32,973 nt of DNA. It comes from Thermodesulfovibrionales bacterium. GTDB lineage: Bacteria > Nitrospirota > Thermodesulfovibrionia > Thermodesulfovibrionales > Dissulfurispiraceae. The stretch's first letter is position 1; each line of letters starts with the position of its first letter. Location: positions 1 through 32,973 of the forward strand of contig JAGUWD010000040.1 in assembly GCA_020062545.1 (NCBI GenBank), given 5' to 3'. The translations under genes were made by a program, and so were the position numbers. Shown one piece after another: positions 9,738 through 18,866 of the stretch. Below the pieces are notes generated by a model. The model was not told the DNA's origin and did not search any database. It saw nothing but the letters and a program-made list of their open reading frames with translations.

Positions 9738-10517
9738 ATGATCTCTCCCCATATCCATGTCCCCTATGAAAAGATAGGGGACTATATAAATTTTATCAGG
9801 GAAAACAGATTTAATCTCGAAATCTATTTCAATTCAACTTCTCTCGATTACATTAATGCCGACTCCGTTGTCAAACTCAAAGACATGTTCGATTACAATC
9901 CATCGCTTTCATTTCATGCACCGTTCATGGATCTTTCGCCGGGGGCTATAGATTCAAAGGTGAGAAACGCCACTATTGAAAGATTTAATCATATCCTCGA
10001 TATTGCAGAGGCATTAAAACCCAAAGCCGTAGTTTTTCATTCCGGCTACGAAAAATGGAAATATGCCCTGAAGGTAGAGGTCTGGCTTGAAAAAAGCCTC
10101 CAGACATGGAGGCCTTTAAACGAAAGAGCAAAAAATATCGGCGTAAAAATAGCCATTGAAAATATATTTGAAGACGAACCATCAAATCTAAGGTTATTAA
10201 TGGAGCAGATAAATTCTGATAATTTCGGGGTATGCTTTGACACAGGGCACTGCAATCTATTTTCGAACGTTTCACTGGTGACTTGGCTTAAAGAAATAAA
10301 GAAATATATTATTGAGCTGCATCTTCACGACAACGACAAAAGTGCTGATCTACATCATCCAATCGGGGATGGGAGTTTTGATTTCAACACCTTGTTCTCC
10401 GAATTGAAACCCAATAATTGTATTTATACAATCGAGGCACATACGCCGGAACGGGTGTTGAGAAGCATAGAAAAGTTAAAGGAATATTCACAGGTATTTC
10501 AGTTGATTCCTGAATGA
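9738..10517 (+). CDS. Sugar phosphate isomerase/epimerase-like TIM-barrel protein
   Basis: A 259-residue single-domain protein of the AP endonuclease 2 / xylose-isomerase-like TIM-barrel superfamily. Metal-ligand candidates appear in order: His in FHSGY, Glu in IAIENIF, Asp and His in CFDTGH, His in LHLHDN and Glu in YTIEAH. The superfamily includes sugar epimerases, hydroxypyruvate isomerases and endonuclease IV; the substrate cannot be read from sequence. No clear Shine-Dalgarno is present, and the ATG lies two bases after the FmdB-like stop, so translation may be coupled. Its 3' end overlaps the convergent methyltransferase gene by 30 nt. Confidence 0.75.
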   Translation: MISPHIHVPYEKIGDYINFIRENRFNLEIYFNSTSLDYINADSVVKLKDMFDYNPSLSFHAPFMDLSPGAIDSKVRNATIERFNHILDIAEALKPKAVVFHSGYEKWKYALKVEVWLEKSLQTWRPLNERAKNIGVKIAIENIFEDEPSNLRLLMEQINSDNFGVCFDTGHCNLFSNVSLVTWLKEIKKYIIELHLHDNDKSADLHHPIGDGSFDFNTLFSELKPNNCIYTIEAHTPERVLRSIEKLKEYSQVFQLIPE

Positions 10518-11612
10518 AAATCCTCTTAATCCCGGCTCGGTTTTCCCCTTATACTGAATCATCACTTTATGCGATTCGCCCATACCCTGAGGCATGATCA
10601 ATCCCTTAATTTTAGCTACATCAAAAACATCAGGGGAATCTCCATAAAGCTCCTTTATTATCTCGCCAATTCCGAGTGATACAAGATAAGTGCCTTGAGA
10701 ACAAAAACCTAAACTTTTTAAACCCAACTCATCGCCCCATTTTTTAAGAGACGAAAAATTCACATGAGCAGTTAAATCCTGCTCTCCTATATTCTGATAT
10801 GGATTTTCATTTATCTGGTGCTGATAATAACAGAGCAGAGTTCCTCTGTTCCTGTCTTCACTGTAATAATCCTGTGCAGGATAACCATAGTCTATCGTCA
10901 AAATAAAACCTTCCAAGAGTTTATTGGTGACCTCAATCAGCCAGTCCTTAATTTTCAGATTAACCTCGGTTTTGTAACCTTCTGGCAATTTAATATCGAA
11001 TTCATTGAGATATGTTTTAACTTCAGCACTGCACGGCATTTTTATTTCGACTAAATCATCTCCGTCTATAGATACATAAATTTCCTTCAGCCCGTTATCG
11101 GGGTTATTTGACACCTCAATGAGCCTGACAGGAAAGGCATCCAATAGTTCATTGGACAAAAAACAGCCGGTGACAGGCTCTATTTCATCTATACTGAAAA
11201 TCCATTTGATATTATCTTTGAATTCTGAGAGCAGTTCCTGTTGTTTTGCTCTTACTGTTGGATTTACCTCGACTATCGTATATTTAAGATGCTTAAATAT
11301 CTTTTTCCCTTCTAAATATTCAAGCATATCCTTTGCCAGATACCCCATTCCAGCACCCATTTCAACAACGTGGAAGATATCCGGATTTCCGATAATTGTC
11401 CACATCTCCTCCATCTGCCTGCCTATCATTGCGCCGAATATGGAATGCAGATGAGGGCTTGTATAAAAATCTCCTGCCCTGCCTATCTTTGTGGAATCCT
11501 TTGTGTAATAGCCAAGCCCCGGATAGTAAAGGGCCATTTCCATGAAGGTCTCGAAGTTGATGGGACCTTCAGATTCTATTCTTTCGATAATTTTTTCTTT
11601 AAGAGGAGACAC
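10488..11612 (-). CDS. SAM-dependent methyltransferase, MidA/NDUFAF7 family
   Basis: A 374-residue protein of the COG1565 family. Visible: the N-terminal PINFETFMEMALYYPGLGYY signature, GRAGDFYTSPH, the SAM-binding stretch VVEMGAGMGYLAKD, SNELLDAFP and TIDYGYP. The mitochondrial relative NDUFAF7 methylates an arginine of a complex I subunit; bacterial substrates are not established. The start is GTG, sharing its G with the nadA TAG stop (TAGTG), so it is coupled to nadA. The stop lies inside the convergent TIM-barrel gene. Confidence 0.85.
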   Translation of the reverse strand: MSPLKEKIIERIESEGPINFETFMEMALYYPGLGYYTKDSTKIGRAGDFYTSPHLHSIFGAMIGRQMEEMWTIIGNPDIFHVVEMGAGMGYLAKDMLEYLEGKKIFKHLKYTIVEVNPTVRAKQQELLSEFKDNIKWIFSIDEIEPVTGCFLSNELLDAFPVRLIEVSNNPDNGLKEIYVSIDGDDLVEIKMPCSAEVKTYLNEFDIKLPEGYKTEVNLKIKDWLIEVTNKLLEGFILTIDYGYPAQDYYSEDRNRGTLLCYYQHQINENPYQNIGEQDLTAHVNFSSLKKWGDELGLKSLGFCSQGTYLVSLGIGEIIKELYGDSPDVFDVAKIKGLIMPQGMGESHKVMIQYKGKTEPGLRGFSFRNQLKYL

Positions 11613-12598
11613 TACTTTATTTCCAGCATCCTGTCCAATGCCCTTTTGGCGCGAATCCTTATCTCTTCAGGAACCTTTATGACATTCTTCATCTCTCTCA
11701 ATGCAATCAGAATGCTGTTGAGCGTAGTCTTTTTCATATTCGGACAAACCATATCTTTCCTGAGTGGATAAAATATTTTGTCGGGATTCTCCTTCTTTAA
11801 TCTGTGCATAAGCCCAGTCTCTGTGCCAACAATGAATTCCTTTGCATCAGATGATTTTGCAAATCTGAGCATTCCCGATGTGCTCGTGACATGGTCTGCA
11901 AGTTCAAGAACCTCAAGCCTGCATTCGGGATGTGCCATAAAAACAGCGTTTGGATATTCCTCTCTTACCTTTAAGACATCTTTTTTCGTAATCCTGTCAT
12001 GGACATGGCAAAAGCCGTCCCATGCGATTATTTGTTTTTTCGTATTTTTTTGGGCCCACATAGAAAGATTTCTGTCAGGTATACATATTACCCTTTCATC
12101 AGGCAGGGATTCTACCACCTTCACAACATTGGCAGATGTGCAGCATATATCGCTCTCTGCCTTTACATCGGCAGTTGTATTAACATATGCAACAACAGGT
12201 ACTCCCGGATATTTTGCCTTTATATCCCTCAGGGTAAATTCATGGGGGAATGCAAATGTCGGCTGGGTCTCATATCCAGGAAATGTCTTCCAGACCTTTC
12301 TTGGAGAACTTACCTGAATCATGTCTGCCATAGGACATCCTGCTTCCAGTTCAGGTAAAAGTACAGTCTTGTTAGGAGAAAGTATCGAGGCGCTTTCTGC
12401 CATAAAATGCACTCCACAGAAAACTATAACATCGCAGTCTATCTCTGCTGCAGTCCTTGACAGTTCGAGAGAGTCACCTATAAAATCGGCAATATCCTGA
12501 ACCTCATCCCTCTGATAATTATGGGAGAGGATTATGGCATTTTTTTCTTCTTTTAACTTTAAAATCTCTTCTCTTATTACTTCGGTCTCTTTTGACAC
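11612..12598 (-). CDS. nadA: Quinolinate synthase
   Basis: Condenses iminoaspartate with dihydroxyacetone phosphate to quinolinate in de novo NAD synthesis, using an oxygen-sensitive 4Fe-4S cluster. The 328-residue product has AIILSHNYQRDEVQDIADF, VFCGVHFMAESA (first cluster Cys), the CCTSANVV block, MAHPECR and TSTSGM. The start is GTG directly after the TAG stop of the transglycosylase gene, with AGGGA upstream. nadB and nadC are not in the window, so the operon partners here (transglycosylase, methyltransferase) are not pathway partners. Confidence 0.95.
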   Translation of the reverse strand: MSKETEVIREEILKLKEEKNAIILSHNYQRDEVQDIADFIGDSLELSRTAAEIDCDVIVFCGVHFMAESASILSPNKTVLLPELEAGCPMADMIQVSSPRKVWKTFPGYETQPTFAFPHEFTLRDIKAKYPGVPVVAYVNTTADVKAESDICCTSANVVKVVESLPDERVICIPDRNLSMWAQKNTKKQIIAWDGFCHVHDRITKKDVLKVREEYPNAVFMAHPECRLEVLELADHVTSTSGMLRFAKSSDAKEFIVGTETGLMHRLKKENPDKIFYPLRKDMVCPNMKKTTLNSILIALREMKNVIKVPEEIRIRAKRALDRMLEIK

Positions 12599-13312
12599 CT
12601 AAAATCCCTGTTCTCCATATGAATTGGCAAGATATGAATTGGTAAAAAGTATTGTGCCGTCTTTTAATATCATTTTCTGAATTCTGGGGTCTCTTTTTAT
12701 TTCTTGGCTTTGAAAGCCTATATTCACTGCTGTTCCATTGCCTCTGGAGTAGTAATTTATAACCCGCTTAACATATGTAATAGTTTCAGGAATAGGCGGT
12801 ACGCTTTTTATTCTCTCCACCAGCTTTGGCCCTGCATTGTACGCAGCAAGAGCAAGGGTGAGATTTCCATTGAACTTTTGAAGCAAATATTTAAGATAAC
12901 GTATTCCACCATCTATGTTAGCCTCTGGATTAAAGGGATTACTGACACCCATAATAGAAGCAGTTGAAGGCATCAATTGCATAAGACCTTGTGCCCCTTT
13001 TGGAGAGACAGCATTAGGATTCCAGTTAGATTCAGCCTTTATTACAGCCTTTACAAGCTGCGGGTCAATATTATGCCGCCTCGCTTTTTCTTCTGCTACG
13101 TCATGAAACCTTTCCCTGTTGACATAGACTCTATCATATTCTTTATTTGGCTTCTGATAAGATTTTTTCTCTTTCATTACAACACTGCCATTTCTGTCCA
13201 TCGGCGCATTGGTGAAATATACTGTCCCATCATCTGATATATATTTATAAATATCAGCATGGGATTCTAAGCCCGAAAATAACACAAGCATTATGATTAA
13301 TATAGCAACCAT
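12599..13312 (-). CDS. Lytic transglycosylase with N-terminal DUF4124
   Basis: A secreted murein lyase of 237 residues. An N-terminal signal or anchor (residues 1-19) is followed by a DUF4124-like strand block (YKYISDDGTVYFTNAP), then a Slt70-type catalytic domain with the acid Glu in KAESNWNPNAVSPKGAQG, LMQLMPSTA and LALAAYNAGP. A second DGTILFTNSY motif at the C-terminus echoes the DUF4124 strand. It is the first gene of the cluster with nadA and the methyltransferase. Only a weak ribosome-binding site (GAG) precedes the ATG. Confidence 0.88.
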   Translation of the reverse strand: MVAILIIMLVLFSGLESHADIYKYISDDGTVYFTNAPMDRNGSVVMKEKKSYQKPNKEYDRVYVNRERFHDVAEEKARRHNIDPQLVKAVIKAESNWNPNAVSPKGAQGLMQLMPSTASIMGVSNPFNPEANIDGGIRYLKYLLQKFNGNLTLALAAYNAGPKLVERIKSVPPIPETITYVKRVINYYSRGNGTAVNIGFQSQEIKRDPRIQKMILKDGTILFTNSYLANSYGEQGF

Positions 13313-13368
13313 TTGCTCAAATCATACCATGCAAATGCATCTACGTTCAAGCATTTTAAGCCTTTATC

Positions 13369-13398
13369 TTGACAAAAATATGCCGTTTTGGTTTTAAT
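13369..13398 (+). promoter_or_regulatory. Predicted sigma-70 promoter of tRNA-Val
   Basis: TTGACA at 13369-13374, then TTTAAT at 13393-13398 with an 18-nt spacer (or TTTTAA with 17). The start would lie about 10 nt before the tRNA. Confidence 0.6.
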
Positions 13399-13415
13399 GA
13401 ATATCTCAATTATGT

Positions 13416-13487
13416 AGGCGCGTAGCTCAGTGGGAGAGCGCTACCTTGACACGGTAGAGGTCAGGGGTTCGATACCCCTCGTGCCTA
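13416..13487 (+). tRNA. tRNA-Val (anticodon GAC)
   Basis: A complete cloverleaf: acceptor AGGCGCG with CGTGCCT (one G-T), D stem GCTC/GAGC, anticodon stem CTACC/GGTAG with loop TTGACAC (anticodon GAC, valine), variable loop AGGTC, T stem AGGGG/CCCCT with loop TTCGATA, and discriminator A. The 3' CCA is not encoded. Its last 21 bases and the 27 bases beyond recur inverted at 5005-5052. Confidence 0.96.
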
Positions 13488-13514
13488 CTGTTAAAGTTTG
13501 AAACCTATTCAACT
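13467..13514 (+). repeat. tRNA-Val 3' end with flank (parent copy of the inverted repeat)
   Basis: Runs from the T arm of the tRNA through the discriminator and 27 bases of flank. It matches 5005-5052 in inverted orientation at 46 of 48 positions. The flank includes the stop codon of the convergent gene at 13505 and an AT-rich 8-bp palindrome, TTAAAGTT with AACTTTAA (13491-13518), that may help end tRNA transcription. Confidence 0.9.
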
Positions 13515-14263
13515 TTAAACTCAAAAGTTTTTGTTGTCTTAACTCCATCTGTATCCATAGCTGATGCCCTGAACTTGTATGTTCCCTTTTCTTTCTTCAC
13601 CGGCTTCCAGGTTATTTTTCCTGTTTCTTTATTAATTGTAATTCCTTCAGGGTACGGTTCTTCAAGTGAGAAAGTCACTTTATCATTGTCTGGATCTGTG
13701 CTTACGAGTTGTAGTTCGATTGTATTATTCAGTTTCTGCTTTGTCTCCCTCAATTCCAGAGATGGCGGAGCACTATGAACAACAATAAACATGCTCTCAT
13801 ACGGATAGCCTTTAATCTCACCTACAAAAGGTGTAACTATAACTCTAATAGCATCACCTTTTTTAAATAATCCTGCAGGCAGTGTATCGCCTTTAATATC
13901 TGTAACAGGTTTATTATTTATCTCCCACAGATATTCACAGGTAACTTTCCCTTTATTGTAATCAGTTGATGTCTCTGCTTTTATACTGTCAAGAATAGTA
14001 GGCTCTACAGGGATAAATCTTATGGATTTTATTACTGGGCGTTTTACCTCTTCTGGCATGCGTGGAGGCTCTTTACCCGCGTCTCTTCCTGCGATTATCT
14101 CTAAAATAGACGAAGAAGGTTCAGTAGGCTTTGTTACACTGACTTTTTTATCAGCAGGTCGCTGTAAGAGATAAAACACAATAACTATGGCAATCATGCC
14201 GAGCAATATGTAGACATAACTTTGCCTTTGTTTCTTTTTTCTTTTTCTTGTTACTGTTCTCAA
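13505..14263 (-). CDS. Membrane-anchored protein with Ig-like/cadherin-like repeats
   Basis: I do not recognise a named family. The 252-residue product has a very basic N-terminus, one transmembrane helix (about residues 16-34), a Pro-rich linker, then a beta-rich exported part. Its C-terminal 80 residues (TDPDNDKVTFSLE, NKETGKITWKP, FRASAMDTDG) resemble putative Ig or dystroglycan-type cadherin domains. It follows the PilY1-like gene by nine bases, so it is probably made with the pilus-tip proteins. The start is TTG with AGGA touching it, an imperfect site; no better in-frame start is visible. The last codons lie in the tRNA-associated repeat. Confidence 0.7.
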   Translation of the reverse strand: MRTVTRKRKKKQRQSYVYILLGMIAIVIVFYLLQRPADKKVSVTKPTEPSSSILEIIAGRDAGKEPPRMPEEVKRPVIKSIRFIPVEPTILDSIKAETSTDYNKGKVTCEYLWEINNKPVTDIKGDTLPAGLFKKGDAIRVIVTPFVGEIKGYPYESMFIVVHSAPPSLELRETKQKLNNTIELQLVSTDPDNDKVTFSLEEPYPEGITINKETGKITWKPVKKEKGTYKFRASAMDTDGVKTTKTFEFKVE

Positions 14264-14272
14264 TCCTTCGTC

Positions 14273-17260
14273 CTACTGTAATCTCCTGTCCTTCCAGTAT
14301 TTTATATTCCTCGTGTTTGAAAGTCCTTGTGGATTGATACCCGGTGGTTTAGTGGTCCTTGCATCCTGTCCAGCACCTCCGCTCACTGTAACATAAAGAT
14401 CCGGCGTCCCTGTATCAGGCCTCAATGAAATAATTGGAGCAGAAGGTATTCCTACCCCAGACAGTGTAGTGGTCCTTGCACCGCCGGTTAATACTCCTCC
14501 GCCGGTTGTGTAGCCTACTGCATAGAGTTTGGGGGTTCCAGCTTGCTCGCATGGATTTGATCCAGTAGCAGGGGTATATGTTGTGAAATAAACAACACCG
14601 CCAAAAACAGCGGGCTCTGCTAATATCTTTTCGCCGCTTCCCGAAAGATTTATATACCATCCTTGTTTAACACCGCTATATGTGCTGCCAGATGCAGTTA
14701 GATTTTCCATGTCATTAATTCCATAGCTTCCGCCGCCATCTTTTAATGCATAAAACTTTTCCTGTGCTGCGGACGATGTAGGGTCAGTTTTGTCGCCTGT
14801 TCCCCAGTAAACCCACATGTTGCCACTTGCATCTTTTGCCACAACAGCTTTTGTATAAATCGGTCTTATCACACCTGAAGATGCCTGAAACAAAAATCCT
14901 GCCCTTGTTGTCCATGTTGAAGTATTGCATGAGCTATCATCACTTGCCGTACATAGTTTAAATCTCCACATGCTTCCGCCTAAATCTCCAATATAAACTG
15001 TATCGACAAACCCATCATTGTCTGTATCTAATGCAGCAGGTGGGGCAGGGAAACTGTAATTCATGCTTGAATTATCAGCCCTTGTATAGCTCCATAAAAC
15101 ATTTCCATTGCTCATATCTACCACATAAAATCCTTTGCCCCTCGTATCGCAGCTTCCTCCACCGGAACAGTCTGAGGCATTATAACCTCCTCCTATAAAA
15201 CCAACCCATTTCTCATTACCGCCAATCTTTACCCTTCCTATAGACATTTTGCTCCACGGCTCGCCTAAATATGGAGCATTTGTTGAAGATGGAACAATGT
15301 TCCATTTGTATAATGGGCTCAATGTATTTGTAACATCCAGTGCATGATAGCCGCAATAATATCTGTATGTTGCTGAATATGTTGAGTTAAATCCAGAGTC
15401 GCACGAACTGGATGAACTCCATAAATATGCACCGGCACCCCTGCCTTCTCCAAATACAACAAGTGTCTTCCAGTCGTCAGCGCTTTTACTTGTTCCATCG
15501 CCTGTGCCGAGCCACACATCAGAGTGTGTTACAGGGCCATCAACAAAATATTGATGGGCAAGTCCTGTTGGATGAGTAGTGTGTGCGATAAGTTTCAGTT
15601 TTGGCAAGAGATTTGGAGGGATAAAACTCCATGCCTCCGAGCCGTCTGATGTCTTAAATGCATGGAACTGCCCGTCATTGGCGCCTGCAGCCACGATCAT
15701 CAGTCCATTGGCGGATGTCCTTTGATTATTTGTTCTGAATGTGGAAAAGGCATTATTTACATCTCTAAAATCATTGAAATATGTGAGCGGAGTTCCTACT
15801 AAAACAGGATTTGAACGAAATATATCGCCTAATTTCCAGTTGTCAGGATTATATGTGGCTTCTCCCCTGATGTATCCAACAACCGCATCCCTTTCTGCCG
15901 AAGTTGAAACCCCCAAATCTGCTGCTGTGATATTGGTTGTATTAAAAACAAGCGGGTTGGAACCTGATTTATATGTGTAGATATTTCTGTTTGCAGCGGA
16001 CTTTGCCTGCAATTGAGTTCCTGCATCCCATACCGCGCTGCCTACGCTGCCATCAGCATTTATAGTGTATTTTTTAAGATGTCCAAGCCAGAATGGGTCG
16101 TCATTTACAGGCTGAAACGATGCCTCATAAATATAATTTTCATCCTGTGTCCTTGTTGATGCAACAGCCGCTGCAGAGAATGCATAATTCGCCTCTCTGA
16201 TAATATTGATTGCCTGCCTTAAGGCTGCTGTCAGTTCATCGGCATTTGTTGCTAAAAATGCATACCCTGAAAGTGGAGCAGTGGCAGGGTCATTAGAGTT
16301 TGCAACTCTATCGCCAGTTCCTCCACCTTTACTGCATATGTCATTAATAACGCTCGTAGAAGTATCAGAACAGCTTGACACACCTGATGGATAAAAACTT
16401 CCAGCAGGTATGTTGTATCCGCTGGTATCTCCTGAATTTGCTTGAAGTGGATTGTCTGTTTGTCCATAATAAGCAGCCCAGTTAAGCGTCCTCTGAAGGC
16501 AGGTAGGCATACTTGCGCCAAATCCAATCACAAAAACTTTGTATCCTGCGTCTGCCAATGCCTTTGCCTTTGCAACTGTCTCCCTTCTTCTTTTGTACAT
16601 ATCGGATTGACTCTCCGTACCATCCCCGCTGCATGCATAGGTGTCAGCGCCGTCTGTGATGAGTATTGCAAATTTCTGGCGGCACCTCCCGGCAGTATCA
16701 CCTGCCTTATGGGCATCAAGATAGAGTTTTGCCTCATTCAATGCAGATGCAAGTGGTGTTCCTCCATTTGCCCTTTCACCGCTTATCCATGTAGCACTAC
16801 TGCTTTCACCTGCATTGGTTGTAATAGTGCAGCTTGTTGCATTATTGCAATATATACGGCTGTATCTTGAACCAATATCCCATATCAATTTAATATTGCC
16901 ACTTGTATAATTTCCGCTTGTATCATTTCCTTCCCGAAATCTCATGTATCCGATTCTTATATTAAGACTACTTTCATCGCTGCTATTTATTGTGTTGTCG
17001 TTGTTGTCATCAAGGATGTTAAAAATTGCTGTCTTTGCAATGGCAAGACGGCTACATGATGAAGTCGTGCATGGTAGGCTTGTAGATGTCGCAGTGTCTC
17101 CGGCAGGGTTCCAGTCCATGCTGCCGGATAAATCAAGGACTATCAGGGCATCAGGTGCAACAGTTGTAAAAAGTGCTGTTTCATCAGAATAAACATTCCC
17201 TGAAAAAACAAAACAGAGCATTATAAAGATTAAGAAAATTCTATTTATTATCTTAACCAT
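14273..17260 (-). CDS. pilY1: PilY1-like type IV pilus tip protein
   Basis: A large secreted protein (995 residues from the second ATG) that in other bacteria caps or primes type IV pili and mediates adhesion and surface sensing. A signal peptide (about 1-25) is followed by a von Willebrand A domain whose MIDAS begins DLSGSM (43-48) and includes ITDGADTY, then a C-terminal PilC/PilY1 beta-propeller with the calcium loop DTDNDGFVD followed by GDLGGSMWRF. The frame also allows an ATG six bases earlier at 17266, but the ATG at 17260 lies eight bases after AAGGAG. It follows four minor prepilin genes in the usual FimT-PilV-PilW-PilX-PilY1 order. Confidence 0.9.
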   Translation of the reverse strand: MVKIINRIFLIFIMLCFVFSGNVYSDETALFTTVAPDALIVLDLSGSMDWNPAGDTATSTSLPCTTSSCSRLAIAKTAIFNILDDNNDNTINSSDESSLNIRIGYMRFREGNDTSGNYTSGNIKLIWDIGSRYSRIYCNNATSCTITTNAGESSSATWISGERANGGTPLASALNEAKLYLDAHKAGDTAGRCRQKFAILITDGADTYACSGDGTESQSDMYKRRRETVAKAKALADAGYKVFVIGFGASMPTCLQRTLNWAAYYGQTDNPLQANSGDTSGYNIPAGSFYPSGVSSCSDTSTSVINDICSKGGGTGDRVANSNDPATAPLSGYAFLATNADELTAALRQAINIIREANYAFSAAAVASTRTQDENYIYEASFQPVNDDPFWLGHLKKYTINADGSVGSAVWDAGTQLQAKSAANRNIYTYKSGSNPLVFNTTNITAADLGVSTSAERDAVVGYIRGEATYNPDNWKLGDIFRSNPVLVGTPLTYFNDFRDVNNAFSTFRTNNQRTSANGLMIVAAGANDGQFHAFKTSDGSEAWSFIPPNLLPKLKLIAHTTHPTGLAHQYFVDGPVTHSDVWLGTGDGTSKSADDWKTLVVFGEGRGAGAYLWSSSSSCDSGFNSTYSATYRYYCGYHALDVTNTLSPLYKWNIVPSSTNAPYLGEPWSKMSIGRVKIGGNEKWVGFIGGGYNASDCSGGGSCDTRGKGFYVVDMSNGNVLWSYTRADNSSMNYSFPAPPAALDTDNDGFVDTVYIGDLGGSMWRFKLCTASDDSSCNTSTWTTRAGFLFQASSGVIRPIYTKAVVAKDASGNMWVYWGTGDKTDPTSSAAQEKFYALKDGGGSYGINDMENLTASGSTYSGVKQGWYINLSGSGEKILAEPAVFGGVVYFTTYTPATGSNPCEQAGTPKLYAVGYTTGGGVLTGGARTTTLSGVGIPSAPIISLRPDTGTPDLYVTVSGGAGQDARTTKPPGINPQGLSNTRNIKYWKDRRLQ

Positions 17261-17275
17261 AAACATTTCTCCTTT

Positions 17276-17722
17276 CTAATCAGTAGTTTTTGCGCATGTC
17301 CCGCTTTTAAAAAGACCTATCCCCACATCTACCTGAACTGTGCTTCCATATCGGGTATTAGTTCCTGTGACATTTGCCGCATACATATCTTCGCTCCATT
17401 TCTCAATATCAAACCCTGCCGGAGGAGGTGTGCAACCGCTTGAAGAAGCTCCGATAGTATATGAATATCTCGTATCAGGGTCCGTGGCAGGGTCAACCTG
17501 CACATTACTGGCAGTTCCTCCAACAGCAAAATTCTGTATTGCCTGATGCACACCTGTCTCGGCAGCAGAAAACGCCTTTTTCTCCCCTGCGATCCTCGCA
17601 CTTACCCTTATGTCCCTTGTTGTTACAGTAAAAACAAGGACGCCAACTGCAGTGAGTATCAAAATTGCAAGCAATGCAGCAATCATGGCAAAGCCCTTTT
17701 TATTTTTTATTTTCAACTTCAT
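17276..17722 (-). CDS. pilX: PilX-like minor pilin
   Basis: A 148-residue protein with the PilX N-terminal signature: short basic leader, Gly10 cleavage site (KKG followed by FAMIAALLAILILTAVG), long hydrophobic helix, then TTRDIRVSARIAGEKKAFSAAETG, the conserved amphipathic part. The mature position 5 is Ala rather than Glu, a feature seen in tip-positioned pilins such as GspK, consistent with capping the priming complex. GGGAG precedes the ATG; the gap to PilW is 14 nt. Confidence 0.85.
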   Translation of the reverse strand: MKLKIKNKKGFAMIAALLAILILTAVGVLVFTVTTRDIRVSARIAGEKKAFSAAETGVHQAIQNFAVGGTASNVQVDPATDPDTRYSYTIGASSSGCTPPPAGFDIEKWSEDMYAANVTGTNTRYGSTVQVDVGIGLFKSGTCAKTTD

Positions 17723-17736
17723 AAATTAACTCCCTG

Positions 17737-18399
17737 CTATGGATTGATTGCGTGGTTCCTCGGTATTACACTCGTTGAATAAATCATTCTTCTCCTCTGC
17801 CCTGTATTCGGGTCTATTGCATCTGTCTCAACTGCGAGGGTAATGTCTATCCTTCTTATATCCGGTATATTTGCTGTTTCTGCACCTGTACCATCAAAGT
17901 ATCTGAACACAGGAATCCCGATATCATTATTAATAACCCTGACAACCCTTGGACGTCTACTTGCAGGATCATCTCCCAAAAAGGGCTGTGCTACACCAGT
18001 GCCATTTCGTCTTGTTATACGCTGCTCAGCAATAACATATTCATACCTGATATCTTCATTACTGTCAGCAACATCGCCGTCATCGTTTATATCAGCCTGT
18101 ATCTGTATAATATTGTTTGCTGCGAGTATTATTCCTTTGTTTGCAGATGCACCCCATGGATTACTAATTCCGGTTCTGCGCCAGTACGATGCCATGCCTA
18201 TCTCCATTGCCATTAAATCAAGTGCAGCCCTTACATCCTGCTGAGCTGCAGTCTTTGCCTCAATAGCAACAGATGATCTCTGTCCTGACTGAACAGCAAC
18301 ATAAATGGCACTAAGCAAAAGCAAACCTATAGTAATCGCAAATAATACTTCGACAAGAGTAAAGCCCTTTTTATTAAGTAATGAGTTTTTTGAATTCAT
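17737..18399 (-). CDS. pilW: PilW-like minor pilin
   Basis: A type IV prepilin of 220 residues. Leader ends KKG, followed by FTLVEVLFAITIGLLLLS with Glu5, then a QQDVRAALDLMAMEIGMASYW block typical of PilW/GspJ-like proteins and a beta-rich globular part. The start overlaps the PilV stop by four bases (ATGA), so translation is coupled. Part of the predicted pilus-priming complex. Confidence 0.85.
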   Translation of the reverse strand: MNSKNSLLNKKGFTLVEVLFAITIGLLLLSAIYVAVQSGQRSSVAIEAKTAAQQDVRAALDLMAMEIGMASYWRRTGISNPWGASANKGIILAANNIIQIQADINDDGDVADSNEDIRYEYVIAEQRITRRNGTGVAQPFLGDDPASRRPRVVRVINNDIGIPVFRYFDGTGAETANIPDIRRIDITLAVETDAIDPNTGQRRRMIYSTSVIPRNHAINP

Positions 18400-18866
18400 A
18401 ATATACCCCAGTTCAGTGCTTGCGAATTATCAACACAGCCAACAGGAGACCTGAAATATTCCTGTCTTGTTACTACAACACTCTCTCTGACACCTACTAC
18501 ATTATTGCCAGGCCATGTAACTCTTATTGACAATCGCCAAGTATTAGTTCCTACCAATGCAATAGTTGTTTGAACTGTATATGGCGCATCCCCTGTGCCT
18601 GCTCCACCTGTGCCACTTGCAAAAATATTCTTATTAAATGTTCCCTCTGTAACTGTATTGCATGGATTCATTATTAATGCCTCTTTTGTTTCCAATTCCT
18701 TATGTAGCACCTCTGCTGCCCTGCCAAGATAATCAGACCTGCCTGATAATAACCATCCCTGAGGCTGCATGGAGATAAGCGCCATAACGCCAATCATTGT
18801 CAAAAAAAGTGCTATAAGCACCTCTACCATGCTCAGGCCCTTTTTATTGCAAATTAAATTGAACAC
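18396..18866 (-). CDS. pilV: PilV-like minor pilin
   Basis: A 156-residue prepilin with leader MFNLICNKKG and mature LSMVEVLIALFLTMIGVMAL (Glu5 present), then the MQPQGW and RAAEVLHKELETKEALI region seen in PilV/GspI-type pilins. The start is GTG, six bases after GGAG, and the gene overlaps the FimT-like gene by 23 nt. Confidence 0.85.
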   Translation of the reverse strand: MFNLICNKKGLSMVEVLIALFLTMIGVMALISMQPQGWLLSGRSDYLGRAAEVLHKELETKEALIMNPCNTVTEGTFNKNIFASGTGGAGTGDAPYTVQTTIALVGTNTWRLSIRVTWPGNNVVGVRESVVVTRQEYFRSPVGCVDNSQALNWGIL

